64,000 nt of DNA from Actinacidiphila rubida (GCF_900110255.1 NZ_FODD01000010.1:157932-221931), one strand, 5' to 3'. Positions 15,925 through 25,239 are shown, numbered from the stretch's first letter. Translations and numbers: made by a program. The notes: generated from the sequence alone by a model not told the origin.

Positions 15925-17382
15925 TCAGGCCGGCTCCTCGACCGAGTGCGAGTCGGTGAGGGTGAGCGCGCCACCTGCCGCGATCAGGCCCACGACCACT
16001 GCCAGCAGGGCGTACGTGATCCGCTCGCCGTGGAAGAACGACTCCACGAGGTCCTTGCTCCAGACGCCCGCGGGCAGCTGGGTGGTGACCAGCGCGGCGA
16101 TCATGGTGCCGATCACGGCGGTGCCGACGCTGGTCCCGACCTCCTGCGCGGTGTCGTTGAGCGCCGTGCCGATCGAGGTGCGGTTGGCCGGCATCGCGTC
16201 GACCAGGGCGATGGCGCAGATCGTCATGACGGTGCGCAGCCCGACGGTCATCACGACCATGGAGACCGCGATGGCGGCGTACCCGTGGTCGACACCCCAG
16301 GCGAGGCCGGCCAGCGACCCGCTCAGGCAGGCCGCGCCGACCAGGCAGGCGACGCGGTGCCCGAACCGCTTCGCGAGCCATTCGGACAAGGGCGTCGCGA
16401 CGACCATGGTCACGATGATCGGCAGGTTGGCCAGGCCGGCCCGCACGGGGCTCCAGCCGTAGGCGTACTGGAAGTGGAGGATGAGCCCGAACATCACGCC
16501 GGCCATCGCGATGGACGTCCCGGTCTGCGCGATGGCGGCACCGCGGACGGTGCCGTTCGAGAAGAGGCCGAGGTCCAGCATGGGTGCCGCGCTGCGGCGC
16601 TCGTGCCCCACGAAGGCGATGCCCGCGGCCACCGCGCCGAGGACCGACCCGAGTGTGGTCACGGAGAGCCAGCCGTGGTCGACGCCGCTGGTCAGCGCGT
16701 AGCAGGCCAGGCCGATGGCGACGACGCTGAGGACGGCGCCCGGCAGGTCGAGCTTGTCGTCGGTCAGGTCCTCCCGCCGGTCGGCCGCGACCCCCAGCCG
16801 GACGCCGATGGCCGCGATCAGCGCGATCGGCGCGTTGACCACCAGGAGCCACTCCCAGCTCACGTGGGCGAGCGCGGTGCCGCCCAGCAGCGGGCCGAGG
16901 ACGAACCCGGACATCCCGACGATGATCATCAGGGTCATCGCGCGCATCCGCAGCGCCTGGTCGTCGAACAGCCGGAAGACGAGCGAGTTGGTGATCGGCG
17001 CCATGGCCGCGGCGGCGATGCCGAGACCCGCTCTCAGGGCGATGAGCTGCCCGGTGGAGTCGACGGCGACCACGCACAGACTCAGCAGGCCGAACACGGC
17101 GAGGCCGACCAGCAGCACCCGGCGGCGTCCGAGGCGGTCGGCGACGGACCCCGCCGTCAGCAGGAGGCCGCCGAAGGTCAGCGAGTAGGCGCCGGTGACC
17201 CACTGCAGCGCGGTCGTGCCGCTGCCGAGGTCGCGGCCGATCGTGGGCAGCGCGATCGAGAGCAGCGTGTTGTCGACCATCTCGACGAAGAAGGCCAGGC
17301 AGAGCGCGGCCAGGGGGATCCAGGCCGCGCGCAGCGACGGGTAGGTGCGGGTCGAAGCGGGCGCGGTGGTGGTGGCAGTCAT
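15925..17382 (-). CDS. MFS drug-efflux transporter (DHA2/EmrB type)
   Basis: The 485-residue protein has about 14 hydrophobic segments. Motif C-like VGMSGFVLGPLLGG follows helix 5, and the A-motif GSVADRLGRRRVLLVG lies between helices 2 and 3. Both are typical of the 14-helix proton-driven drug exporters. ATG 17382 follows GGAGG at 7 nt. It diverges from a TetR gene with twin operators in the 80-bp gap, so it is almost certainly repressed by that TetR and induced by its ligand. The exported compound is not predictable. Confidence 0.92.
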   Translation of the reverse strand: MTATTTAPASTRTYPSLRAAWIPLAALCLAFFVEMVDNTLLSIALPTIGRDLGSGTTALQWVTGAYSLTFGGLLLTAGSVADRLGRRRVLLVGLAVFGLLSLCVVAVDSTGQLIALRAGLGIAAAAMAPITNSLVFRLFDDQALRMRAMTLMIIVGMSGFVLGPLLGGTALAHVSWEWLLVVNAPIALIAAIGVRLGVAADRREDLTDDKLDLPGAVLSVVAIGLACYALTSGVDHGWLSVTTLGSVLGAVAAGIAFVGHERRSAAPMLDLGLFSNGTVRGAAIAQTGTSIAMAGVMFGLILHFQYAYGWSPVRAGLANLPIIVTMVVATPLSEWLAKRFGHRVACLVGAACLSGSLAGLAWGVDHGYAAIAVSMVVMTVGLRTVMTICAIALVDAMPANRTSIGTALNDTAQEVGTSVGTAVIGTMIAALVTTQLPAGVWSKDLVESFFHGERITYALLAVVVGLIAAGGALTLTDSHSVEEPA

Positions 17383-17406
17383 GGCCGGCCTCCTCTCGGA
17401 ACGATT

Positions 17407-17441
17407 ATCGAACGAGGTTCGATGATAGAACGTCGTTCGAT
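17407..17441. promoter_or_regulatory. Two tandem TetR operators
   Basis: Two 17-bp palindromes with 7-bp arms and a 3-bp centre lie side by side. They are ATCGAAC-GAG-GTTCGAT (17407-17423) and ATAGAAC-GTC-GTTCGAT (17425-17441). Their centres are 18 bp apart. They fill the short gap between the divergent MFS and TetR genes and probably bind two TetR dimers that control both promoters. Confidence 0.8.
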
Positions 17442-17462
17442 GCTGGCGCAAATTGTGGTTGA

Positions 17463-18185
17463 ATGGATCTCATGGCACCCCCGCGAACACGCTCCGTCGA
17501 AGGCGCTCCCCGAGGCCGCCGACGTGCTTCGCACTCCATGGAGGCCGTCCTCACCGCGGCAGTGGCCCTGCTCGACGAAGCGGGCGAATCGGCGCTGACG
17601 TTCCGTGCCCTCGCCGCCCGGCTCGGCACGGGCGTCGGGACCATCTACTGGTACGTCTCGAACAAGGACGAGCTGTTCGACCGTGCCACCGACCACGCGA
17701 TCGGCGGGATCCTGACCGCCGTCGAAGGACAGCCGGGCAGCGACGACCCGATCGCCGACCTCCGCGTCATGGCCGTCACGCTGTTCGACGCGATCGTGGA
17801 CCGGCCCTGGCTGACGGCGTACTTCATGCGCAACACCGACGTCCAGGGCCACTCGCTGCGGCTGTACGAGAAGATCGGCCAGCAGACACTTCGCCTCGAC
17901 CTCACGCCGCGGCAGCGGTTCCACGCCGTCTCGGCGATCGTGGGCGTCGTGGTCGGCACCGCCGCCGACCTGGGCGCGGAAATCCCCCAGGAGCTGCTCG
18001 ACGGCCACGTGGACCGTGAGGAGTTCCTCGGCCGCTACGCCGCGACGTGGCGGTCGCTCGACGCCGCGGAGTTCCCGTTCGTGCACCAGATCGCCGACGA
18101 GTTCGCCGGTCACGACGACCGGGAGCAGTTCCTCGCCGCCCTCGAGCTGACGCTGGCGGGCCTCCGCCTTCAGGCCGGAACCTGA
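17463..18185 (+). CDS. TetR-family transcriptional repressor
   Basis: The protein has up to 240 residues. The N-terminal helix-turn-helix spans about residues 25-70 (VLTAAVALLDEAGESALTFR, then TGVGTIYWYVSNKDELFD). The C-terminal ligand domain resembles TetR_C with FPFVHQIADEFAGHD. It diverges from the MFS pump and should repress both genes through the two palindromes between them. Two in-frame ATGs (17463 and 17472) lack a clear ribosome site, so a leaderless or weakly translated mRNA is possible. Confidence 0.9.
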   Translation: MDLMAPPRTRSVEGAPRGRRRASHSMEAVLTAAVALLDEAGESALTFRALAARLGTGVGTIYWYVSNKDELFDRATDHAIGGILTAVEGQPGSDDPIADLRVMAVTLFDAIVDRPWLTAYFMRNTDVQGHSLRLYEKIGQQTLRLDLTPRQRFHAVSAIVGVVVGTAADLGAEIPQELLDGHVDREEFLGRYAATWRSLDAAEFPFVHQIADEFAGHDDREQFLAALELTLAGLRLQAGT

Positions 18186-18299
18186 TCCCGTCCCCCGCCG
18201 GCGTCACCGGCCCCGCGGCCCCTCTGCGCGCCGACGACGTCGGTGACCCGTTGGATCGGGTCGGGGGAGCGCTGCCCGAGCCGCTCGACCCCTCCGGCC

Positions 18300-18665
18300 T
18301 CAGCCGCGCATGCCCGAACTGCCGCGGGTGGTGCGCAGGGCGTCGACGAACTCCCGCAGGTCCGCCGTGACGCCGTCCACCTGCTGCCCGCCGCGCTCGA
18401 CGCGCGCTTCGGGCAGGGGCCGGACGTAGTCGCGGACGAGCATGAGCAGGGCGGCCATGTGTGCCGCGTCGTTCTCCGGCAGGGTGCCGTCCTGGAGGTT
18501 CCTGTCGAGGGTCGCGGCGAGGTTCACCACCGCGTCGAGGGCGTCCTGCTCCTCTACGACGCCTCGGGGCGGAGCCGACGGAGCCACGCGCTTCTGGGCG
18601 TACGCGGCGAGCAGGGCCTGCATCACGCGGTACAGGCGGTCACTGGCGGGATTCACGTTCAGCAT
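18300..18665 (-). CDS. Hypothetical helical protein
   Basis: A 121-residue soluble protein predicted to be mostly helical (SDRLYRVMQALLAAYAQKR, QDALDAVVNLAATLDRN, DAAHMAALLMLVRDYVRPL). No family is recognised and no catalytic motif is evident. It starts at ATG 18665. It converges on the TetR gene and diverges from the SsgA-like gene. Its amino-acid composition is balanced, which supports real coding. Confidence 0.65.
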   Translation of the reverse strand: MLNVNPASDRLYRVMQALLAAYAQKRVAPSAPPRGVVEEQDALDAVVNLAATLDRNLQDGTLPENDAAHMAALLMLVRDYVRPLPEARVERGGQQVDGVTADLREFVDALRTTRGSSGMRG

Positions 18666-18966
18666 CCCCGCACGCTACGACCCGGGCGCCGCGGAACCCG
18701 GTCGTGGCGCGGGCAGAACCACCGGATGGGCCATCGCGGGGCGCGGCCCTCGCTCCGGGGCCACGGCCGGCCGCCCGCGCAAGCTCGGGGGCCGGACCCC
18801 ACCGAGCCGGGTCGGTGGCCGCGCCACCGAGGCGCGGGTCCGCACAACCTCGTTGGTTTGAGGACGGGTTGAGTGGTAAGCCGCTCGGGCGTAGTCGAGC
18901 GGAACGCGTGGTTCCGCAAAGCCCTCGAAAGAGTCACAAGGCGGGCGTGTGGAAGAGGAGCGGCGA
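18666..18966 (+). other. Leader region of the ssgA-like gene with a small hairpin
   Basis: The only structure I see in these 301 bp is GCGGAAC/GTTCCGC (18899-18905 and 18911-18917), a 7-bp stem with a 5-nt loop, 50 bp before the ATG. It could be a leader hairpin or an operator for a dyad-binding regulator. No reading frame here is convincing. Confidence 0.4.
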
Positions 18967-19389
18967 ATGTTCCCTGGCGGCGATGGCGGGCCCGTGCGGC
19001 TGAACACGGTGGGACTGGTGGACCTCCTCGGTGAGTCGAAGGCGTGCCTTCCGGTCGATCTCGTCTACGACCCGTCCGACCCGCTCGCCGTGACGATGGT
19101 GCTGGGCGGCTACGAGGGCGAGGAGGTCCGCTGGACGTTCGGCTGGGACCTGCTCACGGCCGGCCTGGTGGCGCAGGCGGGGGAGGGCGACGTGCGGGTG
19201 GGGCCGGCGGCCGGGGGCCGGCACGGGATCGAGGTCGCTCTGGCGCCGCCGGACGGCGTCCATGTCCGGCTGCCCAGCCGCGAGGTGGCCGCCTTCGTCC
19301 GGTCCTTGCGCGGCACGCAGGAGTGCGATGCCGATCGCGTCGGCGCCGACCTGGACGCGGCGCTCGCGGCGATCACCGCGGAGGCCTGA
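18967..19389 (+). CDS. SsgA/SsgB-like sporulation and cell-division regulator
   Basis: The protein has 140 residues. The stretch LPVDLVYDPSDPLAVTMVLG followed by VRWTFGWDLLTAGL is diagnostic of SsgA-like proteins (SALPs). So is VHVRLPSREVAAFVRSL near the C-terminus. SALPs occur only in morphologically complex actinomycetes and help position septa or cell-wall machinery during sporulation. ATG 18967 has GAGGAG 6 nt upstream. The family assignment is firm; which SALP subtype it is cannot be told. Confidence 0.92.
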   Translation: MFPGGDGGPVRLNTVGLVDLLGESKACLPVDLVYDPSDPLAVTMVLGGYEGEEVRWTFGWDLLTAGLVAQAGEGDVRVGPAAGGRHGIEVALAPPDGVHVRLPSREVAAFVRSLRGTQECDADRVGADLDAALAAITAEA

Positions 19390-19468
19390 ACGGCGCTGCG
19401 ACGGCTCCCCGTCTCCCTTCCCGGCGCCCCGGCTCCCCGCCTCCCGCCGATGACGGTTCCCCGCTCCC

Positions 19469-21070
19469 TCAGCCGCCGGCCAGCGACTTCTGCAGCCGGG
19501 TGAACAGGGCGTTCACCGGCGGCAGATGAAGGGCCGCGCGCGCCGCGTTCGCGCCCGGGCCGCCGTGCACGGCGCCCCCGGGGTGGGCCGACGCGGAGGC
19601 CAGGAAGAGACCGCGGACGGGTGTCTCGGGGCGGCCCGAGCCCGGGATCGGCCGGAAGAACACCTGCTGGTGGACCGCCGCGGTGCCGGCGTTGATCGCG
19701 CCGCCCCGCAGGCTCGCGTCGCGCTGCTCCAGCGTGGGCGGGGCCAGGATCCGGCGCCGCCGGACGAGTGCGCGGAAGCCGGGCGCGTAGCGCTCGACCT
19801 GTGCCTCGAGGCGGTCGGCCATCGTGTCCTGCTCGCTTCGGTCCCAGGCACCGGTCAGGCCCTCGCCGCCCGCGTCGCCGCCGACGGCCTGCGGAACGTG
19901 CGTGTAGGCCCACGCGGCCTCCGTCCCCACGGGCGAGCGGGTCGGGTCCGCGGTCGTCATCTGGCCGAACAGGGCGAACGGCCGGTCCGGGATCCGCCGG
20001 GTCGCCAGTTGCGCCGCGAACCGCGTCAGATCGTCCACGCCGTCCGCGAGGTGCAGGGTGCCGGCGCCCCGCGCGAGCGGCGCGGTCCACGGCACCGGGC
20101 CGTCCAGTGCCCAGTCGACCTTGAAGGTCGAGAAGTCCCACTGGAAGTGCCGCAGCCGGCGCAGCACGGAGGCCGGCAGATCCTCCGGACGCAGCATCCG
20201 GCGGTAGAGCAGCGGGGCCGGCACCGCCGCGAGCACCGCGCGGCGCGCGGGGACCTCCTCGCCGGTCGCGGTGCGCACCGCGACCGCACGCCCCGACCGC
20301 ACCACGACGCCGGTCACGGGCTCGCCGCACCGGATGACGCCGCCGCGGCGTGCGAGGCGCCCCGCCAGCGCCGCGGTCAGCATCCCCGCGCCGCCGGCCG
20401 GTACGGGGAACCCGACCGACTGGCCGAGCATGCACAGCAGCCAGCCGAACACGCCGCTGCCGGTGGTCTCCGGCGCGAGGTCCGCGTGCAGGGCGTTGCC
20501 CGCGAGCAGCAGCCGCCCGCCCTCCCCGGCGAACTGCTCCTCGCCCAGGCGGCGGGCCGGCAGCGTCATCATCCGCGCGAACTCCAGCGCCGGTGCGGGC
20601 TTCAGCCGGGCCAGCGTGCGCAGGCCGGCGCGCACCGGCGGGAACGGGGTGAACAGGCAGTCCAGCACGTCCGGCCCGATCCGCTCCCACAGCGCGTGCC
20701 ACTCCTGCCAGGCGGCGCCGTCACCCGTGGCGAACCGGTCGAGGTTCAGCCGGGTGTCCCGCACGTCGCGGCTGAGCAGCGCACATCGCCCGTCGGGCAG
20801 CGGGTGCGCCAGGACCTGCGGCGCGTGGCTCCAGCGCAGTCCCTCGTGCTCCAGGTCCAGGGCGCGCAGCACGGGAGAGGCCGCGCCCAGGGGATAGAAG
20901 GAGCTGAACACGTCCGTGACGAAGTCCGGGTCGACCGCGTGGTCGCTGCGCACCGCGCCGCCCGGCTGGTCCTGTGCCTCCAGCACCTCGACGCTCCAGC
21001 CGGCGTCGGTGAGGACGTTGGCGGCGACCAGGCCGTTGGGTCCCGCGCCGATGACGACGGCGTCAGGCAT
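19469..21070 (-). CDS. FAD-dependent phytoene-desaturase-like oxidoreductase
   Basis: The protein has 533 residues. The N-terminal dinucleotide-binding motif VVIGAGPNGLVAANVLTDAG is followed by EAQDQPGGAVRS, as in phytoene desaturases and related NAD(P)/FAD oxidoreductases. The C-terminal FAD motif LFLASASAHPGGAVHGGPG is present. It overlaps the SRPBCC gene by 8 bp and follows it on the same strand, so the two proteins are made together. No other carotenoid gene is nearby, so the substrate is unknown. Confidence 0.85.
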   Translation of the reverse strand: MPDAVVIGAGPNGLVAANVLTDAGWSVEVLEAQDQPGGAVRSDHAVDPDFVTDVFSSFYPLGAASPVLRALDLEHEGLRWSHAPQVLAHPLPDGRCALLSRDVRDTRLNLDRFATGDGAAWQEWHALWERIGPDVLDCLFTPFPPVRAGLRTLARLKPAPALEFARMMTLPARRLGEEQFAGEGGRLLLAGNALHADLAPETTGSGVFGWLLCMLGQSVGFPVPAGGAGMLTAALAGRLARRGGVIRCGEPVTGVVVRSGRAVAVRTATGEEVPARRAVLAAVPAPLLYRRMLRPEDLPASVLRRLRHFQWDFSTFKVDWALDGPVPWTAPLARGAGTLHLADGVDDLTRFAAQLATRRIPDRPFALFGQMTTADPTRSPVGTEAAWAYTHVPQAVGGDAGGEGLTGAWDRSEQDTMADRLEAQVERYAPGFRALVRRRRILAPPTLEQRDASLRGGAINAGTAAVHQQVFFRPIPGSGRPETPVRGLFLASASAHPGGAVHGGPGANAARAALHLPPVNALFTRLQKSLAGG

Positions 21071-21599
21071 CGCGCCCGTCCCCGCCGCCGGACCCGGAGT
21101 GCCGGTCGCGCCGGCCGGTCGCGTGCGCGCCGCCGGTGTCGTCGGTCTCGCTCGCCCACGACGTGCCGTTCGCGCCCTCCACCACCTCCGCGAGCCGGGC
21201 GAGCATCCGGCGGTGGCGCAGCTGCAGCACCGCGTCCAGGGCCACGTTGTGGAGGCTGCCCGCCGGGCCGGAGAGCGGGTGCTCGTCGACGATCACGAGG
21301 CTGTCCTCGCCCCACGGCCGTATCTCGATGTCGACCCTGGCCGTCCCCAGCCGTCCGCTGTCCACCTCCAGGGCGAGCCGTTCGGGGCGCTCCTCCTCGC
21401 GGACGACGGTCCTGCCTTCGAGCGACCAGGGTCCGAGGGCCACCGTGTAGTCCAGGGACGACCCTTCGGCCGGCCACTCGCCCTCTCCGCCGTGGGAGGA
21501 GGACGTCCCGGCGACCCACCGGGCGTACTGCCCGCGATCGGCGAGCACCGACCACACGTCGTCCCGGGGCCGCTTGATGAGCTGGTGGCGCACTGCCAT
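21063..21599 (-). CDS. SRPBCC-family (START-like) protein
   Basis: The protein has 178 residues. It begins MAVRHQLIKRPRDDVWSVLA, the opening strand and helix of polyketide-cyclase/START-like folds, followed by YARWVAGTSSS and the typical VDIEIRPWGEDSLV and LDAVLQLRHRRMLARLAEVV. Such proteins bind hydrophobic ligands. ATG 21599 follows GGAGG. Its stop lies 8 bp inside the oxidoreductase gene, suggesting it presents or protects the substrate of that enzyme. That link is inference from coupling. Confidence 0.82.
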   Translation of the reverse strand: MAVRHQLIKRPRDDVWSVLADRGQYARWVAGTSSSHGGEGEWPAEGSSLDYTVALGPWSLEGRTVVREEERPERLALEVDSGRLGTARVDIEIRPWGEDSLVIVDEHPLSGPAGSLHNVALDAVLQLRHRRMLARLAEVVEGANGTSWASETDDTGGAHATGRRDRHSGSGGGDGRDA

Positions 21600-21856
21600 G
21601 GGGCACCTCCGGACGTACGAGCCGACAAAGGTCGGCTTTCCGTGCGGATCCGTCCGAAACGTCCGGTGCGGTGCCTGCGGGGCAGGGCGGGTGCCGCCGG
21701 CGACCCGGGCGGTCCGTCGTCGCACCCCGCCCGCGCCGGTGGACGCGCACCGTGGCCGAAGCGCCGCTTCGCGCATCGACCGCGCCGCCCGAAGCAGCGG
21801 CCGGGCCCGCCATGGCGGGGCGCATCCGGGGTAGGGGGCGGGGGGAGGAGGCGGCC

Positions 21857-22987
21857 ATGACCTTGGGAGTGGAAGAGGAGTACCTCCTGCTCGACGTGGA
21901 GTCGGGCAGGCCGACGCCCCGAGCCTCCATGGTGCGGGACGACGCCGGCATCGAACCCGGGCTGGGGCGCCACGAGGTCGACGACGAACTCCTCCAGGCG
22001 CAGGTGGAGGTCGCCACTCCGGTGTGCGAACGCCTGGACGAGGTCGCGTCCCATCTCACCCGTTTTCGGCGGGCGCTCGCGGACGTGGCCGAAGGCGAGG
22101 GGTGTTGGCTGGCCGCGACCGGTGCGGCCCCGTCGTCCGAGCCGCGGGGTGTGCCGGTCACGAGCGGGGAGCGCTACCGCCGGATGCGTGTCGACGCGCC
22201 CCGGCTGGTCGACGAGCAGCTGATCTGCGGCATGCACATCCACGTGGGGGTCCCCGACCCCGCGGCCGGGGCGGGCGCGCTCGGAAGGATACGCCCCTGG
22301 CTCCCGGTGCTGGTGGCGCTCGGCGGCAATTCGCCGTTCTGGGAGGGGCGGGACACCGGGTTCAGCAGCTGGCGCACGGTGGTCTTCGGCCGGTGGCCGG
22401 TGAGCGGGCCGCCGCCGTTCGTCGCCGACGGCGACGCGTACGAGGAGCGGGTCGAGGCGCTCATGGCCACCGGCGTCATTCCCGACCGCGGGCAGATCTA
22501 CTGGCAGGCGCGTCTGTCGGAGACGTATCCGACCCTCGAAGTGCGGGCGCCGGACGTCCAGCTGGACGTCGCGGACGCGGTGACACTCGCCGGGCTGACC
22601 CGGGCCCTGGTCACGACGGCGCTGCGGGAAGCGGCCGACGGAGTCCCGCCGCTCGATCCGCCGGCGAGCATCCTGCACGCGGCGGGGTGGCACGCCGCGC
22701 GTCACGGCCTGTCCGGCACCCTGGTCGACCCCCGCTGCGGGCGGCCGTCCGCAGCGTCCGAAGTCGTGGACGCTCTGCTGCACCACGTCGGCGCCGCCCT
22801 GGAGGGGAGCGGAGACGCCGAGCGGGTCGGCGCCGGCGTGAGGCGCCTGCTCGACGAGGGGACCGGTGCCGTGCGGCAGCGCGCGGCGGAGGCCGAGGGA
22901 AGCCTGAAGGCCCTCCTCGAGCTGGTCACGCAGACCGGCCGCAGGTCCGGCCGCCAGGGAAGGAACCCGGATGAACGGGTCGAATGA
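21857..22987 (+). CDS. YbdK-type carboxylate-amine ligase (GCS2 family)
   Basis: The protein has 376 residues. TLGVEEEYLLLD at the start supplies the metal-binding glutamates of glutamate-cysteine ligase family 2. CGMHIHVGVPD, ALGGNSPFWEGRDTGFSSWR and TLEVRAPDVQLDVADAV follow, all core GCS2 motifs. Members ligate an amine to a carboxylate using ATP; E. coli YbdK has weak gamma-glutamylcysteine ligase activity. Many Streptomyces have several copies. ATG 21857 has GGAGG 6-7 nt upstream. The physiological substrate is unknown. Confidence 0.88.
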   Translation: MTLGVEEEYLLLDVESGRPTPRASMVRDDAGIEPGLGRHEVDDELLQAQVEVATPVCERLDEVASHLTRFRRALADVAEGEGCWLAATGAAPSSEPRGVPVTSGERYRRMRVDAPRLVDEQLICGMHIHVGVPDPAAGAGALGRIRPWLPVLVALGGNSPFWEGRDTGFSSWRTVVFGRWPVSGPPPFVADGDAYEERVEALMATGVIPDRGQIYWQARLSETYPTLEVRAPDVQLDVADAVTLAGLTRALVTTALREAADGVPPLDPPASILHAAGWHAARHGLSGTLVDPRCGRPSAASEVVDALLHHVGAALEGSGDAERVGAGVRRLLDEGTGAVRQRAAEAEGSLKALLELVTQTGRRSGRQGRNPDERVE

Positions 22988-23040
22988 GTCGTAAAATGGC
23001 GGAAATGCCATGACTCCACGCGTGCGCGAGGAGACGGCTC

Positions 23041-24588
23041 ATGACCGACATCCACGGGTTCATGAAGTACCCGCGCCGCCCGGCCCCGCGGCGCCCGGTC
23101 CAGGAACGGCTGGGGGACTGGGACGAGGTGTACGCCGGGCAGCCGCTGCTGCCGCTCGTCTCCGAGCAGGCCGCCCGCTGCATGGACTGCGGAATCCCGT
23201 TCTGTCACCACGCCTGCCCGCTGGGGAACCTGATACCGGAGTGGAACGTGTACGCCGCGCACGGCGACTGGCGCGCCGCCGCCGAGCGGCTGCACGCCAC
23301 GAACAACTTCCCCGAGTTCACCGGGCGGCTGTGCCCGGCGCCGTGCGAGGAGGGGTGCGTGCTGGCCATCAACGCCGAACCGGTGACGATCAAGAACGTC
23401 GAGCAGGCCATCGCCGACCAGATCTGGGAGCAGGGGTTCGCCGAACCGCAGCCTCCCGAGCGGCTCAGCGAGAAGAGCGTCGCCGTCGTCGGCTCCGGCC
23501 CGGCCGGCCTCGCGGCCGCGCAGCAGCTCACCCGCAGCGGCCACACGGTCGTCGTCTACGAGCGCGCCGACCGCGTCGGCGGGCTGCTCCGCTACGGCAT
23601 CCCCGCGTTCAAGATGGACAAGGGCCAGCTGGACCGGCGGATCGGGCAGATGCGCGCCGAGGGGACCACCTTCCGCACGGGCATGGACGTCGGCGGCGGC
23701 CTGGACGCCGCCGAGCTCACGACACGGCACGACGCGGTCGTCCTCGCCGTGGGTGCCACCGAGCAGCGGGACCTCCCGGTTCCCGGCCGCGAACTGGCCG
23801 GAATCCACCAGGCCATGGAGTACCTGACCCTCGCCAACCGGACGTCGGAGGGCGACTACGCGACGTCACCGCTCACCGCCGCGGGCCGGCACGTGGTGAT
23901 CGTCGGCGGCGGGGACACCGGTTCCGACTGCCTGGGCACGGTGCTGCGCCAGGGCGCGGCCTCGGTGCTGCAGCTCGACATCAACCCCGAGCCGGAACGG
24001 GTCCGGCGGGAGACCGAGCCCTGGCCCGTCTATCCGAGGGTGTACCGGATCTCGCACGCCCACGAGGAGGCCAGGGACCGGGCCGGCATCGACCCGCGGG
24101 TCTTCTCCGCCGCCACGCTCCGCTTCGACGGGAGCGCGTCCGGCCGGGTGCGCGCCCTGCACCTGACGGAGGTCGAACCCGCGGCGAGGCGTCCCCGGCC
24201 GGGAACGGAACGGGTGATCCCGGCGGAACTCGTGCTGATCGCCCTGGGGTTCTCCGGCCCGGAACGGAACGCCGGCCTGGTGGGACAGCTGGGGCTGGCG
24301 CTGGACGCGCGCGGCAACTACGCGCGCGACGCGGACTTCGCGGCGACGGGCGCGGGCGCGGCGGCGTCCGGCGACCGGTCCGGCAGCCGTGGCGGAGTCC
24401 CGTCGGATGGACCGGCGGGCGGACCGGACGGGGTCTTCGTGGCCGGCGACGCCGGACGCGGCCAGTCCCTCGTGGTGTGGGCCATCGCGGAGGGGCGCTC
24501 GGCGGCGGCGGCCGTCGACCGCTACCTCACCGGCTCCACGGCACTCCCCGCGCCCATCGCGGCGGACGACCGTGCGCTCACCGTGTGA
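23041..24588 (+). CDS. gltD: Glutamate synthase small subunit (NADPH, GltD)
   Basis: The protein has 515 residues. Two N-terminal cysteine clusters for Fe-S centres are present: CMDCGIPFCHHACPLGN and CPAPCEEGCVLAIN. They are followed by the FAD motif VAVVGSGPAGLAAAQQL and an NADPH motif HVVIVGGGDTGSDC. The C-terminal FVAGDAGRGQSLVVWAIAEG closes the FAD site. A Gly/Ser/Ala-rich insertion of about 30 residues sits before this last motif. The large subunit gltB is not adjacent, which is atypical, so it could serve another partner. ATG 23041 follows GAGGAG at 8 nt. Confidence 0.92.
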   Translation: MTDIHGFMKYPRRPAPRRPVQERLGDWDEVYAGQPLLPLVSEQAARCMDCGIPFCHHACPLGNLIPEWNVYAAHGDWRAAAERLHATNNFPEFTGRLCPAPCEEGCVLAINAEPVTIKNVEQAIADQIWEQGFAEPQPPERLSEKSVAVVGSGPAGLAAAQQLTRSGHTVVVYERADRVGGLLRYGIPAFKMDKGQLDRRIGQMRAEGTTFRTGMDVGGGLDAAELTTRHDAVVLAVGATEQRDLPVPGRELAGIHQAMEYLTLANRTSEGDYATSPLTAAGRHVVIVGGGDTGSDCLGTVLRQGAASVLQLDINPEPERVRRETEPWPVYPRVYRISHAHEEARDRAGIDPRVFSAATLRFDGSASGRVRALHLTEVEPAARRPRPGTERVIPAELVLIALGFSGPERNAGLVGQLGLALDARGNYARDADFAATGAGAAASGDRSGSRGGVPSDGPAGGPDGVFVAGDAGRGQSLVVWAIAEGRSAAAAVDRYLTGSTALPAPIAADDRALTV

Positions 24589-24602
24589 CGGGCGGCGCGT
24601 AC

Positions 24603-24623
24603 CGGTCCGGCCGGAGAGGACCG
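24603..24623. terminator. Weak hairpin between converging gltD and PEBP genes
   Basis: CGGTCC (24603-24608) can pair with GGACCG (24618-24623) around a 9-nt loop, 15 bp after the gltD stop and just before the converging stop at 24627. The short stem makes this only a possible terminator. Confidence 0.4.
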
Positions 24624-24626
24624 CCG

Positions 24627-25193
24627 TCAGCGGATCTCGTAGGTGCCGTCCAGCCGGGCCCGGCCGAGGACGTGCCCGGCGATGGCGGCGACCGCCTGGT
24701 CGAGGGTGAAGCCGGCGGGCAGGCCGGGGGCCCGGTCGAGGGCGAAGAGCTGGAAGACGTAGGCGTGCGGTCCGTGGGACCGGACCGGCATCGGACCGGC
24801 CCAGCCGCGGCGCCCGAGGGGGCCCTTTCCGTGCCGGACGCCCGCGACCGGGCTCGGGTGGGCGAGGCCGTTCTCGGGGATCCCGGTCAGCTCGGGGTCG
24901 ATGCCCAGCGCCAGTGCGTGCGTCGCCGGCTTCCCCATCGGCACGTCGGGATCCTGTACGACGAGGGCGAGTTCGACGGTGCCGGCCGGCGGCCGCGTCC
25001 AGCCGAGGGCGGGGGAGACGTTCGCGCCGAACAGCCTGCCGCGGTACCTCTCCGGTATCGGCGCCCCGTGCGCGAAGGCGGGGCTGGTCAGGGTCAGGTT
25101 CTCCGGCGCGGCCAGGTCCGGGCGGGCCCAGACGAGCGTGTGGTGGCCGGCGCGACGGTTGCGCAAGGCGACGCCGAGGGGGTTTGCGGGCAT
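24627..25193 (-). CDS. YbhB/YbcL-type phosphatidylethanolamine-binding protein
   Basis: The protein has 188 residues. LTLTSPAFAHGAPIPERYRG, then NVSPALGWTRPPAGTVELAL and VVQDPDVP match the bacterial PEBP (Raf kinase inhibitor-like) family. The ligand-pocket residues in DPDVP and the later GPHAYVFQLFALD are kept. No signal peptide is seen. It diverges from a MarR regulator with repeated operators between them, so it is likely a MarR target. The cellular function of bacterial PEBPs is not settled. Confidence 0.88.
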   Translation of the reverse strand: MPANPLGVALRNRRAGHHTLVWARPDLAAPENLTLTSPAFAHGAPIPERYRGRLFGANVSPALGWTRPPAGTVELALVVQDPDVPMGKPATHALALGIDPELTGIPENGLAHPSPVAGVRHGKGPLGRRGWAGPMPVRSHGPHAYVFQLFALDRAPGLPAGFTLDQAVAAIAGHVLGRARLDGTYEIR

Positions 25194-25239
25194 GCCTTCG
25201 GTCCTCCCGTGTGCCCGGTTCTGCGCGAACCCGGCACTG

